Origin: Treponema bryantii
GTDB taxonomy: Bacteria > Spirochaetota > Spirochaetia > Treponematales > Treponemataceae
Direction: 5' to 3'
Length of the DNA: 64,000 bases
Assembly: GCF_900113965.1 (NCBI RefSeq)
Contig: NZ_FORI01000002.1
Coordinates: 186,001-250,000 of the forward strand
Shown here: positions 53,726 through 61,236 of the stretch, in pieces
Layout: every line of letters starts with the position of its first letter
Numbering within the stretch: the first letter of the stretch is position 1
Made by a program: the position numbers and the translations under genes
Notes under the pieces: model-generated
Told to the model about the DNA's origin: nothing
Seen by the model: the letters and a program-made list of their open reading frames with translations, nothing else
Databases searched by the model: none

Positions 53726-54055
53726 ATGAAAAAGTACTTAATATTCTTTTTAATTTTATGCAGCATGTCACTTTGCTTTGCTTATTCAAAGCCAAAGAAA
53801 GCTGCAGGTAATACAGATGCTGTAACTGGTTATATAAAAGTTTATGGAAACGAGCCATTTACTTTTATTGGACTTGTTACAGAAGATGAAAAAGAATATT
53901 CACTCAAGGCTTCAGATGAAGTTTTGGCTGAATTAAGAAAAGTTCAGGGCAAGAAGATTGAAATCAAAGGAACTATTGAAAAGTCTGAACAGCTTTCAAT
54001 GAATGAACTAAAAGATGGAAATCTGATTGTTCTTGAGTGGAAGGTTGTGAAATAA
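53726..54055 (+). CDS. Small exported hypothetical protein
   Basis: 109 residues with a signal peptide (MKKYLIFFLILCSMSLCFAY). The mature 85 or so residues have a beta-rich pattern (TGYIKVYGNEPFTFIGLVTEDE, KGTIEKSEQLS) reminiscent of an OB fold. AAGGAG precedes the ATG by eight bases. It lies 13 bases after the metalloprotease and is probably co-transcribed, so it may be an inhibitor or partner of it; that is speculative. Confidence 0.65.
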   Translation: MKKYLIFFLILCSMSLCFAYSKPKKAAGNTDAVTGYIKVYGNEPFTFIGLVTEDEKEYSLKASDEVLAELRKVQGKKIEIKGTIEKSEQLSMNELKDGNLIVLEWKVVK

Positions 54056-54060
54056 AAAAA

Positions 54061-54130
54061 CGTCATTGCGAGCAAAGCGAAGCAATCCATAAAATAGATT
54101 GCTTCGTCACATTCGTTCCTCGCAATGACG
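54061..54130. repeat. Palindromic repeat, family 2 (CGTCATTGCGAG type)
   Basis: CGTCATTGCGAG at one end and CTCGCAATGACG at the other, with GAAGCAATC/GATTGCTTC arms inside. Such CGTCATTGCGAG elements are found dispersed in many bacteria. It lies between convergent genes. Confidence 0.85.
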
Positions 54131-54135
54131 GATAT

Positions 54136-54199
54136 GTCATTCCCGGGCTTGACCCGGGAATCTTTTTTTATAGATTTTCGGGTCAAGCCCGAAGATGAC
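54136..54199. repeat. Palindromic repeat, family 2 (CCCGGGCTTGACCCGGG type)
   Basis: Outer ends GTCAT and ATGAC pair; inside are a perfect hairpin ATTCCCGGG-CTTGA-CCCGGGAAT and the second hairpin TTCGGGTCAAGCCCGAA. It directly follows the CGTCATTGCGAG element. Confidence 0.85.
54139..54169 (+). terminator. Repeat-derived terminator
   Basis: The first hairpin of the repeat (9-base stem, arms 54139-54147 and 54153-54161) is followed by C and seven T (54163-54169), giving an intrinsic terminator for the metalloprotease unit. Confidence 0.65.
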
Positions 54200-54202
54200 A
54201 AA

Positions 54203-55420
54203 TTATCGGAAAAGGATAATCAGGAACTGTGAAACAAGTACAACTGCTACCAAAGCGATTGGGTAAGTAGAAGCATAAGCTCCGGCTACCTTTTCTGTTC
54301 CTGCTGTTGAAATCAAAGTTCCAAGAGCTGGAGTAGAAGTCATACCACCACAGATTGAACCAAGGTTGTTCAAAAGGTTCAACTTAAGAACGAACTTAGC
54401 AAAGAAGAATCCAATGATCATTGGAAGAAGTGTCATAATAATTCCGTAGATGAAGTATACCCATTCAAAGTACTTAACGAATGAAGCACCACCAGCAACA
54501 CCGGCACCAATCAGGAAGAGCATAAGACCAAGCTCGCGGAATACCTTAAGAGTTGCTTCCTGAGGCATAATGCTTACTTTTCCAATCTTCTGGAAGTGAC
54601 CGAAGATCAAAGAAAGAATGAGACATCCACCAGTAGTTGTAAGAGAGAAGTTTCCGAACTTGAAAGAACCAAAGAATACACCAAGTACTGCTACGAGAGA
54701 GAATGCACAGAATCCGAAAACATCAAGTTCAAGTTCTGAACCTGTGAGTTTTGAAGGAGCTTCTGGAGCAGACTCAGAAAGCTTAGCGCGTTCTGCATCC
54801 ATATCAGCTTTTACAAACTTTGGAACAAGCTGTACAAAAAGAACTACACCAACTACACCAAACAGGTATGCAATTCCGTGACCTACAGCAACGATAGCTT
54901 CAAGGTCATCGTTTGTTACTGTTGCTTTAGCAGCAGAGAAGGCTGGAGTAGAAGTAAGAGAACCAGAAAGAAGACCAACAAGCATTGCAGAAACTTCTTC
55001 GAGGTCGCGTCCAAATACCTTGTTATCAAATACAATACATCCGGCACAAGAAAGACCACCAATCAAAATGATGATAACACCAAGCAGAATGTAAGACTTG
55101 AAGTTCTTTTTCAAATCACCAAAGAAACTTGGACCAGCAATAAAACCAACTGAAGTTACAAACAGAATCAAACCAAGATTTTCTACAATCTTAAGTGCGT
55201 TTGAAACATAAGTAGCACCACCAACCTTAAGCTGAGCAGCTAATGGGTTATAAAGGAAAGCACCAAAAAGAAGAGCTACGATAAATACACCCGCAGTTCC
55301 CAAAGAAACACCTTTTATAGTGATTCTACCAAGCAGGTATCCTAATCCAGCGATTACGAATACACAGAATACCAAAAAACTGATTGTTTTAATTGATAAG
55401 ATTCCACCAAAAAGAACCAT
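54203..55420 (-). CDS. AspT/YidE/YbjL-type antiporter
   Basis: 405 residues, about ten membrane helices. The internal duplication that marks this family shows as GLLSGSLTSTPAFSAAK near 150 and GSICGGMTSTPALGTLIS near 370. There are no TrkA_C domains, unlike the 550-residue YidE/YbjL proteins. AspT swaps aspartate and alanine; others handle dicarboxylates. Because it follows the fumarate reductase operon on the same strand, a role in dicarboxylate (for instance succinate/fumarate or aspartate) exchange is plausible but inferred. AGAGG precedes the ATG, and a TATAAT box is at 55440-55445. Confidence 0.85.
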   Translation of the reverse strand: MVLFGGILSIKTISFLVFCVFVIAGLGYLLGRITIKGVSLGTAGVFIVALLFGAFLYNPLAAQLKVGGATYVSNALKIVENLGLILFVTSVGFIAGPSFFGDLKKNFKSYILLGVIIILIGGLSCAGCIVFDNKVFGRDLEEVSAMLVGLLSGSLTSTPAFSAAKATVTNDDLEAIVAVGHGIAYLFGVVGVVLFVQLVPKFVKADMDAERAKLSESAPEAPSKLTGSELELDVFGFCAFSLVAVLGVFFGSFKFGNFSLTTTGGCLILSLIFGHFQKIGKVSIMPQEATLKVFRELGLMLFLIGAGVAGGASFVKYFEWVYFIYGIIMTLLPMIIGFFFAKFVLKLNLLNNLGSICGGMTSTPALGTLISTAGTEKVAGAYASTYPIALVAVVLVSQFLIILFR

Positions 55421-55448
55421 TGTTATACCTCTTTGTTCTATTATAATG

Positions 55449-55481
55449 AAAAAGCAGGCACTGTGGAAGTGCCTGCTTTTT
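55449..55481 (-). terminator. Intrinsic terminator after frdA
   Basis: Perfect 14-base stem AAAAAGCAGGCACT with AGTGCCTGCTTTTT around a GTGGA loop. Its A/T ends give a U-tract on either strand. It ends the Hdr-Flx-Frd operon and lies before the transporter's start. Confidence 0.88.
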
Positions 55482-55485
55482 TTAA

Positions 55486-55513
55486 GAATCCCGAAACAAG
55501 TTTGGGATGATGA
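55486..55513. repeat. Degenerate family-2 repeat
   Basis: GAATCCCGAAACAAGTTTGG followed by GATGATGA resembles the half hairpin of the family-2 copy at 46490-46515 (GATCCCGAATCAAGTTCGGG), with a base-pair lost in the stem. Confidence 0.5.
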
Positions 55514-55515
55514 TT

Positions 55516-57153
55516 TTAGAGTGTTGCTCCAGGGATTTCTTTGTCGAACTCTGGGTTACCGTGATGGTATGTTGGGAGTATCTTTGGAGAAACTGCGCTG
55601 CCCTTAATCTTTGCAGCAGCACGTTCCTTTTCGAAATCCTTTACGTGCTGAAGGCTGAGCTTATCTGAAAGTTTAATCTTCTTGAACATCTTACCAGCTT
55701 CAATACCAGCTTCGCGTCCGAATACAACTACGTCGAGGAGTGAGTTACCCATCAAGCGGTTTGTACCGTGAACACCACCAGAAGCTTCACCAGCAACGAG
55801 GAGGTTAGCAACGTTAGTGTGGCAAGTCTTGTCAATTTCAACACCACCGTTCTGATAGTGGAGTGTTGGGTAAACAAGAATTGGTTCCTTGCGGATATCG
55901 ATTCCGTATTTAATGAACATGTTGTACATAGCAGGAATTGACTTAAGGATTGTTCCTTCTCCGTGAATCATATCGATCATTGGAGTATCGAGCCATACAG
56001 CATCCTGTACGTCGTTGTGAACACCACGGCCTTCACGAACTTCGCGGATAATACCAGAAGCGTTTACGTCGCGTGTTTCAAGAGGGTGAATATAAACTTC
56101 ACCGTCTTTATTGATAAGTTTTGCTCCAAGAGAGCGAACCTTTTCTGTTACAAGTTTACCAAGAATCTGTGTTGGGTAAGCAGCTCCAGTTGGGTGATAC
56201 TGCAAAGAATCCTGATAGAGGAGTTTAGCACCAGCGCGGTATGCAATTACAAGACCGTCTGCTGTAGCACCGTAGTGGTTAGAAGTTGGGAATCCCTGAT
56301 AGTGCATACGTCCGGCACCACCAGTTGCAATGATTACAACCTTAGCCTTAGCAATGCGGATTTCTCCAGTTTCAATGTTCATAAGAACTGCACCACAAGC
56401 TTCACCCTTGTCGTTCTTGATGATTTCGATAGCAGCTGTAAAGTCTACAACTGTAATCTTATCTGCGCGGTTGAAAGTTTCATCGCGGAGAGTACGCATG
56501 ATTTCAGCACCAGAGTAGTCCTTACATGCATGCATACGCTTGCGGCTTGTTCCACCACCATGAGTTGTTACCATAGTTCCGTCTGGCATCTTGTCGAATT
56601 CAACACCAAGGTCGTTCAACCATTTGATTACAGATGGTGCTTTGTTTACAAGTGTATATACCAGTTCTGGTTTTCCGTCAAAGTGTCCGCCACCAAAAGC
56701 ATCGAGGAAGTGCTGAGCAGGTGAGTCATTTGGCTTATCTGCTGCCTGGATTCCACCTTCAGCCATCATTGTGTTAGCATCACCAACACGGAGTTTTGTT
56801 ACGAGAAGAACTTTTGCTCCAGCTTCAGAAGCCATGATTGCAGCAGAAGTTCCAGCTCCACCACCACCAATTACGAGTACGTCTGACTCATAGTCAATGT
56901 GGTTAAGATCAATCTTTTCTGGCTCAAGGCGTGGTTTTGCCTGAAGCATTTCTGCGAGCTCAATAGGAGCCTGCTGTCCCTTGTTAGGACCAATCTTAAG
57001 TTCTGTGAACTGTTTCTTAATGCGGTCTGGGTGGAACTTCAAGAGAAGATCGTCTTTCTGTTCTGCTGTAAGACGAGCATGTTCAAATTTAAGGTTTTCT
57101 TCGCGTTTTTCAGCTACGATTTTCGCAGCATCGTCAAGGTAATTTCCGTACAT
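55516..57153 (-). CDS. frdA: Fumarate reductase flavoprotein subunit (soluble type)
   Basis: 545 residues. After an N-terminal extension of about 85 residues, VLVIGGGGAGTSAAIMASEAG begins the FAD domain. Catalytic-region motifs follow: HGGGTSRKRMHACKD, QYHPTGAAYP, LVTEKVRSLGA (active-site Arg) and HGTNRLMGNSLLDVVVFGREAG. The C-terminal helical domain of E. coli FrdA is mostly missing. It reduces fumarate to succinate. No membrane anchor (FrdC/D or cytochrome b) is in the operon, so electrons must come from soluble partners, presumably FrdB and Hdr-Flx. AAGGAG precedes the ATG. The L-aspartate oxidase family is an alternative, less likely next to frdB. Confidence 0.87.
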   Translation of the reverse strand: MYGNYLDDAAKIVAEKREENLKFEHARLTAEQKDDLLLKFHPDRIKKQFTELKIGPNKGQQAPIELAEMLQAKPRLEPEKIDLNHIDYESDVLVIGGGGAGTSAAIMASEAGAKVLLVTKLRVGDANTMMAEGGIQAADKPNDSPAQHFLDAFGGGHFDGKPELVYTLVNKAPSVIKWLNDLGVEFDKMPDGTMVTTHGGGTSRKRMHACKDYSGAEIMRTLRDETFNRADKITVVDFTAAIEIIKNDKGEACGAVLMNIETGEIRIAKAKVVIIATGGAGRMHYQGFPTSNHYGATADGLVIAYRAGAKLLYQDSLQYHPTGAAYPTQILGKLVTEKVRSLGAKLINKDGEVYIHPLETRDVNASGIIREVREGRGVHNDVQDAVWLDTPMIDMIHGEGTILKSIPAMYNMFIKYGIDIRKEPILVYPTLHYQNGGVEIDKTCHTNVANLLVAGEASGGVHGTNRLMGNSLLDVVVFGREAGIEAGKMFKKIKLSDKLSLQHVKDFEKERAAAKIKGSAVSPKILPTYHHGNPEFDKEIPGATL

Positions 57154-57167
57154 ATTCGTCTCCTTCC

Positions 57168-57884
57168 TTATTTTTCAATTTCGCGTGTGTTATACAGATT
57201 CTTAATCTGATCGATATTACCTGTACACATTTTTACAAGCTTTTTGATTTCAGCTTCGCATTTACCTTCATCGATTTCCTTAACGCGGTCAATGAGGTGC
57301 TGACATTCAGGCTGGATGTACTTACCGTTGATACGGCGAGCAAGCTCTGCAACCTGTGGGTGAGAGATTCCTGCTGGACAGCGGCTAGAACAGCATCCGC
57401 ACATTACACAGTCGAATGAAAGGTCTGCACACTTTGCAAAATCGCCGCGCTGTGCGTAAGCGATATACTGCATTGTCTGCAGGTTCTGAGGACAGGCACG
57501 TGTACAAGCGTTACATCCTACACAAGAGTAAATCTCTGGATAGAGCTGCATCATAATCTGCTGCTCAGGTTTGATTTTATTGATATCGTAAATCTGTTTT
57601 ACGAGTGGGAAGAATGGAAGAGTAGCGATATACATATCGTTTTCAACCTTCTTAGAACATGCCAGACAAGTCTGAAGCTGATTCTGTCCCTTGATACGGT
57701 AGATTGTAGCACAAGCACCGCAGAAACCGTTACGGCATCCGCAGCCTCTCTTGAGCTGATATCCGGCATATTCCATTGCGTTCATAATGGTAAGTTCTGC
57801 CGGAACATCATATTTTTTACCAAAAATATAAATTGTTGCCATTTCTTTCTTTTCAGAAGTTGTTTCTGATTTCTTTACAGCCAT
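57168..57884 (-). CDS. frdB: Fumarate reductase iron-sulfur subunit
   Basis: 238 residues. The N-terminal [2Fe-2S] domain has GCGCRNGFCGAC ... LAC (about 48-77); the C-terminal domain carries two cysteine sets, SCVGCNACTRACPQ and DCVMCGCCSSRCPAG, for [4Fe-4S] or [3Fe-4S] clusters. It links the electron donor to FrdA. It lacks the CCG domain of thiol:fumarate reductase TfrB, so it should take electrons from Hdr/Flx rather than from thiols. GGAG precedes the ATG. It is 14 bases upstream of frdA. Confidence 0.88.
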   Translation of the reverse strand: MAVKKSETTSEKKEMATIYIFGKKYDVPAELTIMNAMEYAGYQLKRGCGCRNGFCGACATIYRIKGQNQLQTCLACSKKVENDMYIATLPFFPLVKQIYDINKIKPEQQIMMQLYPEIYSCVGCNACTRACPQNLQTMQYIAYAQRGDFAKCADLSFDCVMCGCCSSRCPAGISHPQVAELARRINGKYIQPECQHLIDRVKEIDEGKCEAEIKKLVKMCTGNIDQIKNLYNTREIEK

Positions 57885-57902
57885 TTTTTTTGCTCCTATA
57901 AA

Positions 57903-58733
57903 TTAATACTCTGGTGGTAATTCACCGAGCTGGTCAAAGCTGAATACTGGACCGTCTTTACATACGAACTTGTCACCAATATTACAGCGTCCACATTTAC
58001 CGATACCGCACTTCATGCGCATTTCCATAGTTGTGAAAATCTGTTCATCCTTGAAGCCAAGGTCCTTAAGGATTTTCAACGACATGTGGATAAGGATTGG
58101 AGGTCCACACATGATTACTGTCATGCCGGCATCCGGTTTAAGCTCTGTGATGAATGGTGGTACGAATCCAACGTGACCATCCCAGCCTTCTTCTGCACGG
58201 TCGATTGTGATATCGATAGAGCAGTTTGGCTGCTTCATCCATACATTCTGCATCTCATCAAGGCGAACGAGGTCTGCCTTTGAGCGTGCACCGTAAATTA
58301 CCTGAATCTTACCGTAGTTTTCGCGGTGATCCATCATATAATTTACTACAGAGTGTACAGGAGCAATACCAATACCTCCGGCAATTACGAGAATATCTTT
58401 TCCTTTAAGAGCGCCTTCTACAGGGAATCCGTTTCCAACTGGTCCGCGAAGACAAATCTGCTGACCAACTTCTGCGTTGTGGAGCCATTCAGTTACACAA
58501 CCGCACTTTTTGATTGAGAATTCCATGTGAGATTCGAGAGTAGGTGAAGATGTAATAGAAATCATTGATTCACCAACACCAGGAACGATGAGCATTGCAC
58601 ACTGTCCCGGAATATGGTTGAACAATTTCTTTCCATCAAGTCCTACTACGCTGAAAGTTTTAACGTCAGGAGTTTCCTGCTTGATGTCAATAATTTTTCC
58701 GATGTAAGGGATAAATGATTCGTTCTGTTCCAT
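57903..58733 (-). CDS. flxA: FAD/NAD(P)-binding oxidoreductase (FlxA/sulfhydrogenase gamma-like)
   Basis: 276 residues. Ferredoxin-NADP reductase fold: FAD site ITSSPTLESHMEFSIK (RxYS-like), NAD domain IAGGIGIAPVHSVV, VMCGPPIL and a C-terminal [2Fe-2S] set KCGIGKCGRCNIGDKFVC. FlxA is the NADH-oxidising module of FlxABCD-HdrABC complexes; sulfhydrogenase gamma is close kin. TAATG overlap with the preceding gene; GGAG lies before the start. The symbol rests on family and gene order. Confidence 0.82.
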   Translation of the reverse strand: MEQNESFIPYIGKIIDIKQETPDVKTFSVVGLDGKKLFNHIPGQCAMLIVPGVGESMISITSSPTLESHMEFSIKKCGCVTEWLHNAEVGQQICLRGPVGNGFPVEGALKGKDILVIAGGIGIAPVHSVVNYMMDHRENYGKIQVIYGARSKADLVRLDEMQNVWMKQPNCSIDITIDRAEEGWDGHVGFVPPFITELKPDAGMTVIMCGPPILIHMSLKILKDLGFKDEQIFTTMEMRMKCGIGKCGRCNIGDKFVCKDGPVFSFDQLGELPPEY

Positions 58734-59800
58734 TATTTATCTCCTCCAATATCATCTGTTTCCTGAACAGCTTTGATAACTTTTACGATGTTCATATTTA
58801 CAGGGCAGCTTTCAAGACAGCGACCACAGCCTACGCAGCTGAACAAGCCTTCGTGTGCCATTGGATAGTACATAAGCTTGTGCATAAAGCGCTGGCGGCT
58901 TCTTTCCTTCTGTGTGTGTCGAGGGTTTTCTGCAGCCATCTGAGTGAAGTCGTTGTACATACAAGAGTCCCAGCAGCGGATCTGACGGATTCCCTTTTCT
59001 GTTCCTGTGTCAAAGTCGCGAACGTCAAAACACATACAGGTAGGGCAAACATAAGTACAGGTTCCACATCCAAGACAAGCTTCAGAAACTTTATCCCAAA
59101 TCTTTGAGTTGAAGATCTTGAGCATGTCTTTGCCCTGGAATTTTGAAAGATCAAGATGAGCAAACGGAAGTTTTTCTGTCTTGTCTTTAATATCTTTCTT
59201 AGCAGCTGTAACAGCAGCAGCGTCTGCATCAGCGAGTGCTGACTTAGCAGCTTCTACAAACTTGGTACCTTTGTCTGTGTTTGCTTCAAAGAAATATTTT
59301 CCGTCAGCAAGCCAGCAGCTTACATCGCCTTTAGAACCGTTCTTGTCTGTATCAAGACTTGCGTCGATTCCGTAAGTTGAACAGAAACAAGTTTTAGCAG
59401 GTTCGTTACATGCGAGTGTAATTACTGTTCCATGATCGCGGCGGTTTTTGTAGTAAGAATCAACCGGATTCATGTGAAGATAAACATTGTCGATTACTGT
59501 AAATCCAACTGCATCACAAGGACGTACACCGAACACTACAAAGTCTTCGAGTTCCTTGCGTGGGTCTTCCATTGTGATTTCTTTTCCCTTCATTGTGTAG
59601 CTAACCATGTGTTCAGTCTTAGGGAAGAAGAAGTCTTTAGCAGAGCGGACTGTCTTCAAGTTAGAAGAAAGCTTTACGCCTTTTTCCCACTTTTTGAAGT
59701 CTGCTTTGCCAGTATTGTTGTCTACCGGCAGGTACAGAGGCTGCTTTGTGCCGATGAGCTCAAACAATGAATCAATTTTATCAGCTGTAATAGATAACAT
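58733..59800 (-). CDS. flxB: 4Fe-4S protein (FlxB-like)
   Basis: 355 residues. VVFGVRPCDAVGFTVID and CNEPAKTCFCSTYG near the middle suit the sulfhydrogenase-beta/AsrA-like family, and two C-terminal ferredoxin sets are present: LGCGTCTYVCPTCMC and SCVGCGRCLESCPVN. It should carry electrons between FlxA and the Hdr unit. TAATG overlaps with both neighbours couple translation. Confidence 0.8.
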   Translation of the reverse strand: MLSITADKIDSLFELIGTKQPLYLPVDNNTGKADFKKWEKGVKLSSNLKTVRSAKDFFFPKTEHMVSYTMKGKEITMEDPRKELEDFVVFGVRPCDAVGFTVIDNVYLHMNPVDSYYKNRRDHGTVITLACNEPAKTCFCSTYGIDASLDTDKNGSKGDVSCWLADGKYFFEANTDKGTKFVEAAKSALADADAAAVTAAKKDIKDKTEKLPFAHLDLSKFQGKDMLKIFNSKIWDKVSEACLGCGTCTYVCPTCMCFDVRDFDTGTEKGIRQIRCWDSCMYNDFTQMAAENPRHTQKERSRQRFMHKLMYYPMAHEGLFSCVGCGRCLESCPVNMNIVKVIKAVQETDDIGGDK

Positions 59801-60762
59801 TATTCAGCCTCCTTATCGTGAGAGCGGTCCCAAACGATAGTTGTTTCAGGGTCGCCTTCGGCATTAAATGTAAGCATAGCCGGTTTAGATTCCATATCTG
59901 CTCCAGCCTGATAGTCGCCGTAAATCTCGTTGATATCTTTAATGAACTTGCGGTTCAAAAGATACAATGGGATGTGCTGAGGACAAACGCGTGAACATTC
60001 ACCACAGTCTGTACAGCGGCCGGCAACATGCCATGCGCGGATAATATGGAAGAGGCTTTCTTCAAAGTTAGTCTGTGCAACTTTCTGAGAAGTGTACAGT
60101 TTGTTGTTGTCGAATACACACTTTTCGCAGGTACATGCAGGACAAATGTCGCGGCATGCATTACAGCGGAGACAGCGGCTGAACTCATTCTTCCAGAATG
60201 CGTCGCGCTCGTCTGCAGTCATTGCTTCAATCTTTGCAACTTCTGCCATGCGTGTTGATTCAACAGGAGTTACGTCTGCTTCAACTCCGATAAGCTCGTC
60301 GCATGAAACAGGCTTTTTATTCTTACAGGTTTCGCAAACGTCTCCACCGTCGAGAGTGTCCTGACATGGAACTCCGATAGCATAAACGTCGTCGCGTGTA
60401 ATGCGGTTTTCTTTCAAAAGCTGTGTAAATGAGTAAGTATCATTTGGCTTAAGGAAAACAAGAACACGTTCCTGTGGAATTGGGGCATCCTGAGCGTTTG
60501 GATCACGCTGCTTTGCCATTGTATTATTCATTCTTGTTGTGCTTTTAGCAATTTCAATTTTTCTTGTAATTCCTACAAGATATTTTGAAAGGTTAGCAGC
60601 ACAGTATTTGTTGAATACAAAGTCCTTGTCGAGTTCTTCTGCACTTGAGAAAACTGCAGGAGTGATATCATCTTCAAAAAGACCTTTTTTCCAGCCAACT
60701 ACTTTCTGAACTTTGCCTTCTGCAAGAAGTTCTTTTGCACGTGCGATTAATTTGTCTTGCAT
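59800..60762 (-). CDS. flxC: 4Fe-4S protein (FlxC-like)
   Basis: 320 residues. A central region with VKVVGWKKG and GVPCQDTLDGGDVCETCKNKKPVSC is followed by two ferredoxin motifs, CLRCNACRDICPACTCEKC and CTDCGECSRVCPQH. Same family as the beta-subunit of F420- and sulfhydrogenase-like enzymes. It overlaps flxD by 16 bases and flxB by one. Its role as electron carrier is inferred from the neighbours. Confidence 0.78.
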   Translation of the reverse strand: MQDKLIARAKELLAEGKVQKVVGWKKGLFEDDITPAVFSSAEELDKDFVFNKYCAANLSKYLVGITRKIEIAKSTTRMNNTMAKQRDPNAQDAPIPQERVLVFLKPNDTYSFTQLLKENRITRDDVYAIGVPCQDTLDGGDVCETCKNKKPVSCDELIGVEADVTPVESTRMAEVAKIEAMTADERDAFWKNEFSRCLRCNACRDICPACTCEKCVFDNNKLYTSQKVAQTNFEESLFHIIRAWHVAGRCTDCGECSRVCPQHIPLYLLNRKFIKDINEIYGDYQAGADMESKPAMLTFNAEGDPETTIVWDRSHDKEAE

Positions 60763-61196
60763 CTTACATCCTCCAGCTTTTTACATTCGCCAAGCTCAGT
60801 AATCTGCTTTACGAAATCATTCATAATTCCGGCAAAGCGTACACCTTCGGCAGCAGAACACCATTCAACGCGTGTACGACCTTTCTCAATTCCGAGGTAA
60901 TCGAGCATAGAGAAAAGAAGAGTCATACGGCGGCGTGCAAAGTAGTTTCCGGTAGAGTAGTGACAGTCACCTGGGTGACATCCACACAAAATAACACCGT
61001 CAGCACCACGCTGGAATGCACGAAGAATAAACAAAGGATTCAAGCGGCATGAGCATGGAATACGGATAATCTTTACGTTTCCAGGATATTCGAGGCGGTT
61101 GTTACCAGCCAGGTCTGCACCTGCATAAGAACACCAGTTACAGCAGAATGCAACAATTTTTGGCGTCCAGTTTTTATTTTCACTCATAGTCATCAT
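60747..61196 (-). CDS. flxD: Hydrogenase iron-sulfur subunit, MvhD/FlxD-like
   Basis: 149 residues. The MvhD family pattern is evident: FCCNWCSYAGAD, RIPCSCRLNPLF, ILCGCHPGDCHYSTGN. MvhD passes electrons to HdrA in methanogen and bacterial complexes. The first Met choices (residues 1, 2 or 4) are not resolved. A family-1 repeat lies just before it, after hdrA. Confidence 0.88.
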   Translation of the reverse strand: MMTMSENKNWTPKIVAFCCNWCSYAGADLAGNNRLEYPGNVKIIRIPCSCRLNPLFILRAFQRGADGVILCGCHPGDCHYSTGNYFARRRMTLLFSMLDYLGIEKGRTRVEWCSAAEGVRFAGIMNDFVKQITELGECKKLEDVRCKTN

Positions 61197-61204
61197 TTAG
61201 CGTT

Positions 61205-61230
61205 GGTGGTTTCGACAGACTCAACCACCG
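61205..61230. repeat. Palindromic repeat, family 1
   Basis: Single hairpin GGTGGTT-TCGACAGACTCA-ACCACC in the 40-base gap between hdrA and flxD. The arms are intact; the centre has one change. Confidence 0.8.
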
Positions 61231-61236
61231 CTGTGT

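Noticed and set aside
32941-61230. CRISPR array or insertion-sequence ends
   Set aside because: The repeats are isolated single or paired palindromes with no regular spacers, no cas genes and no transposase next to them.
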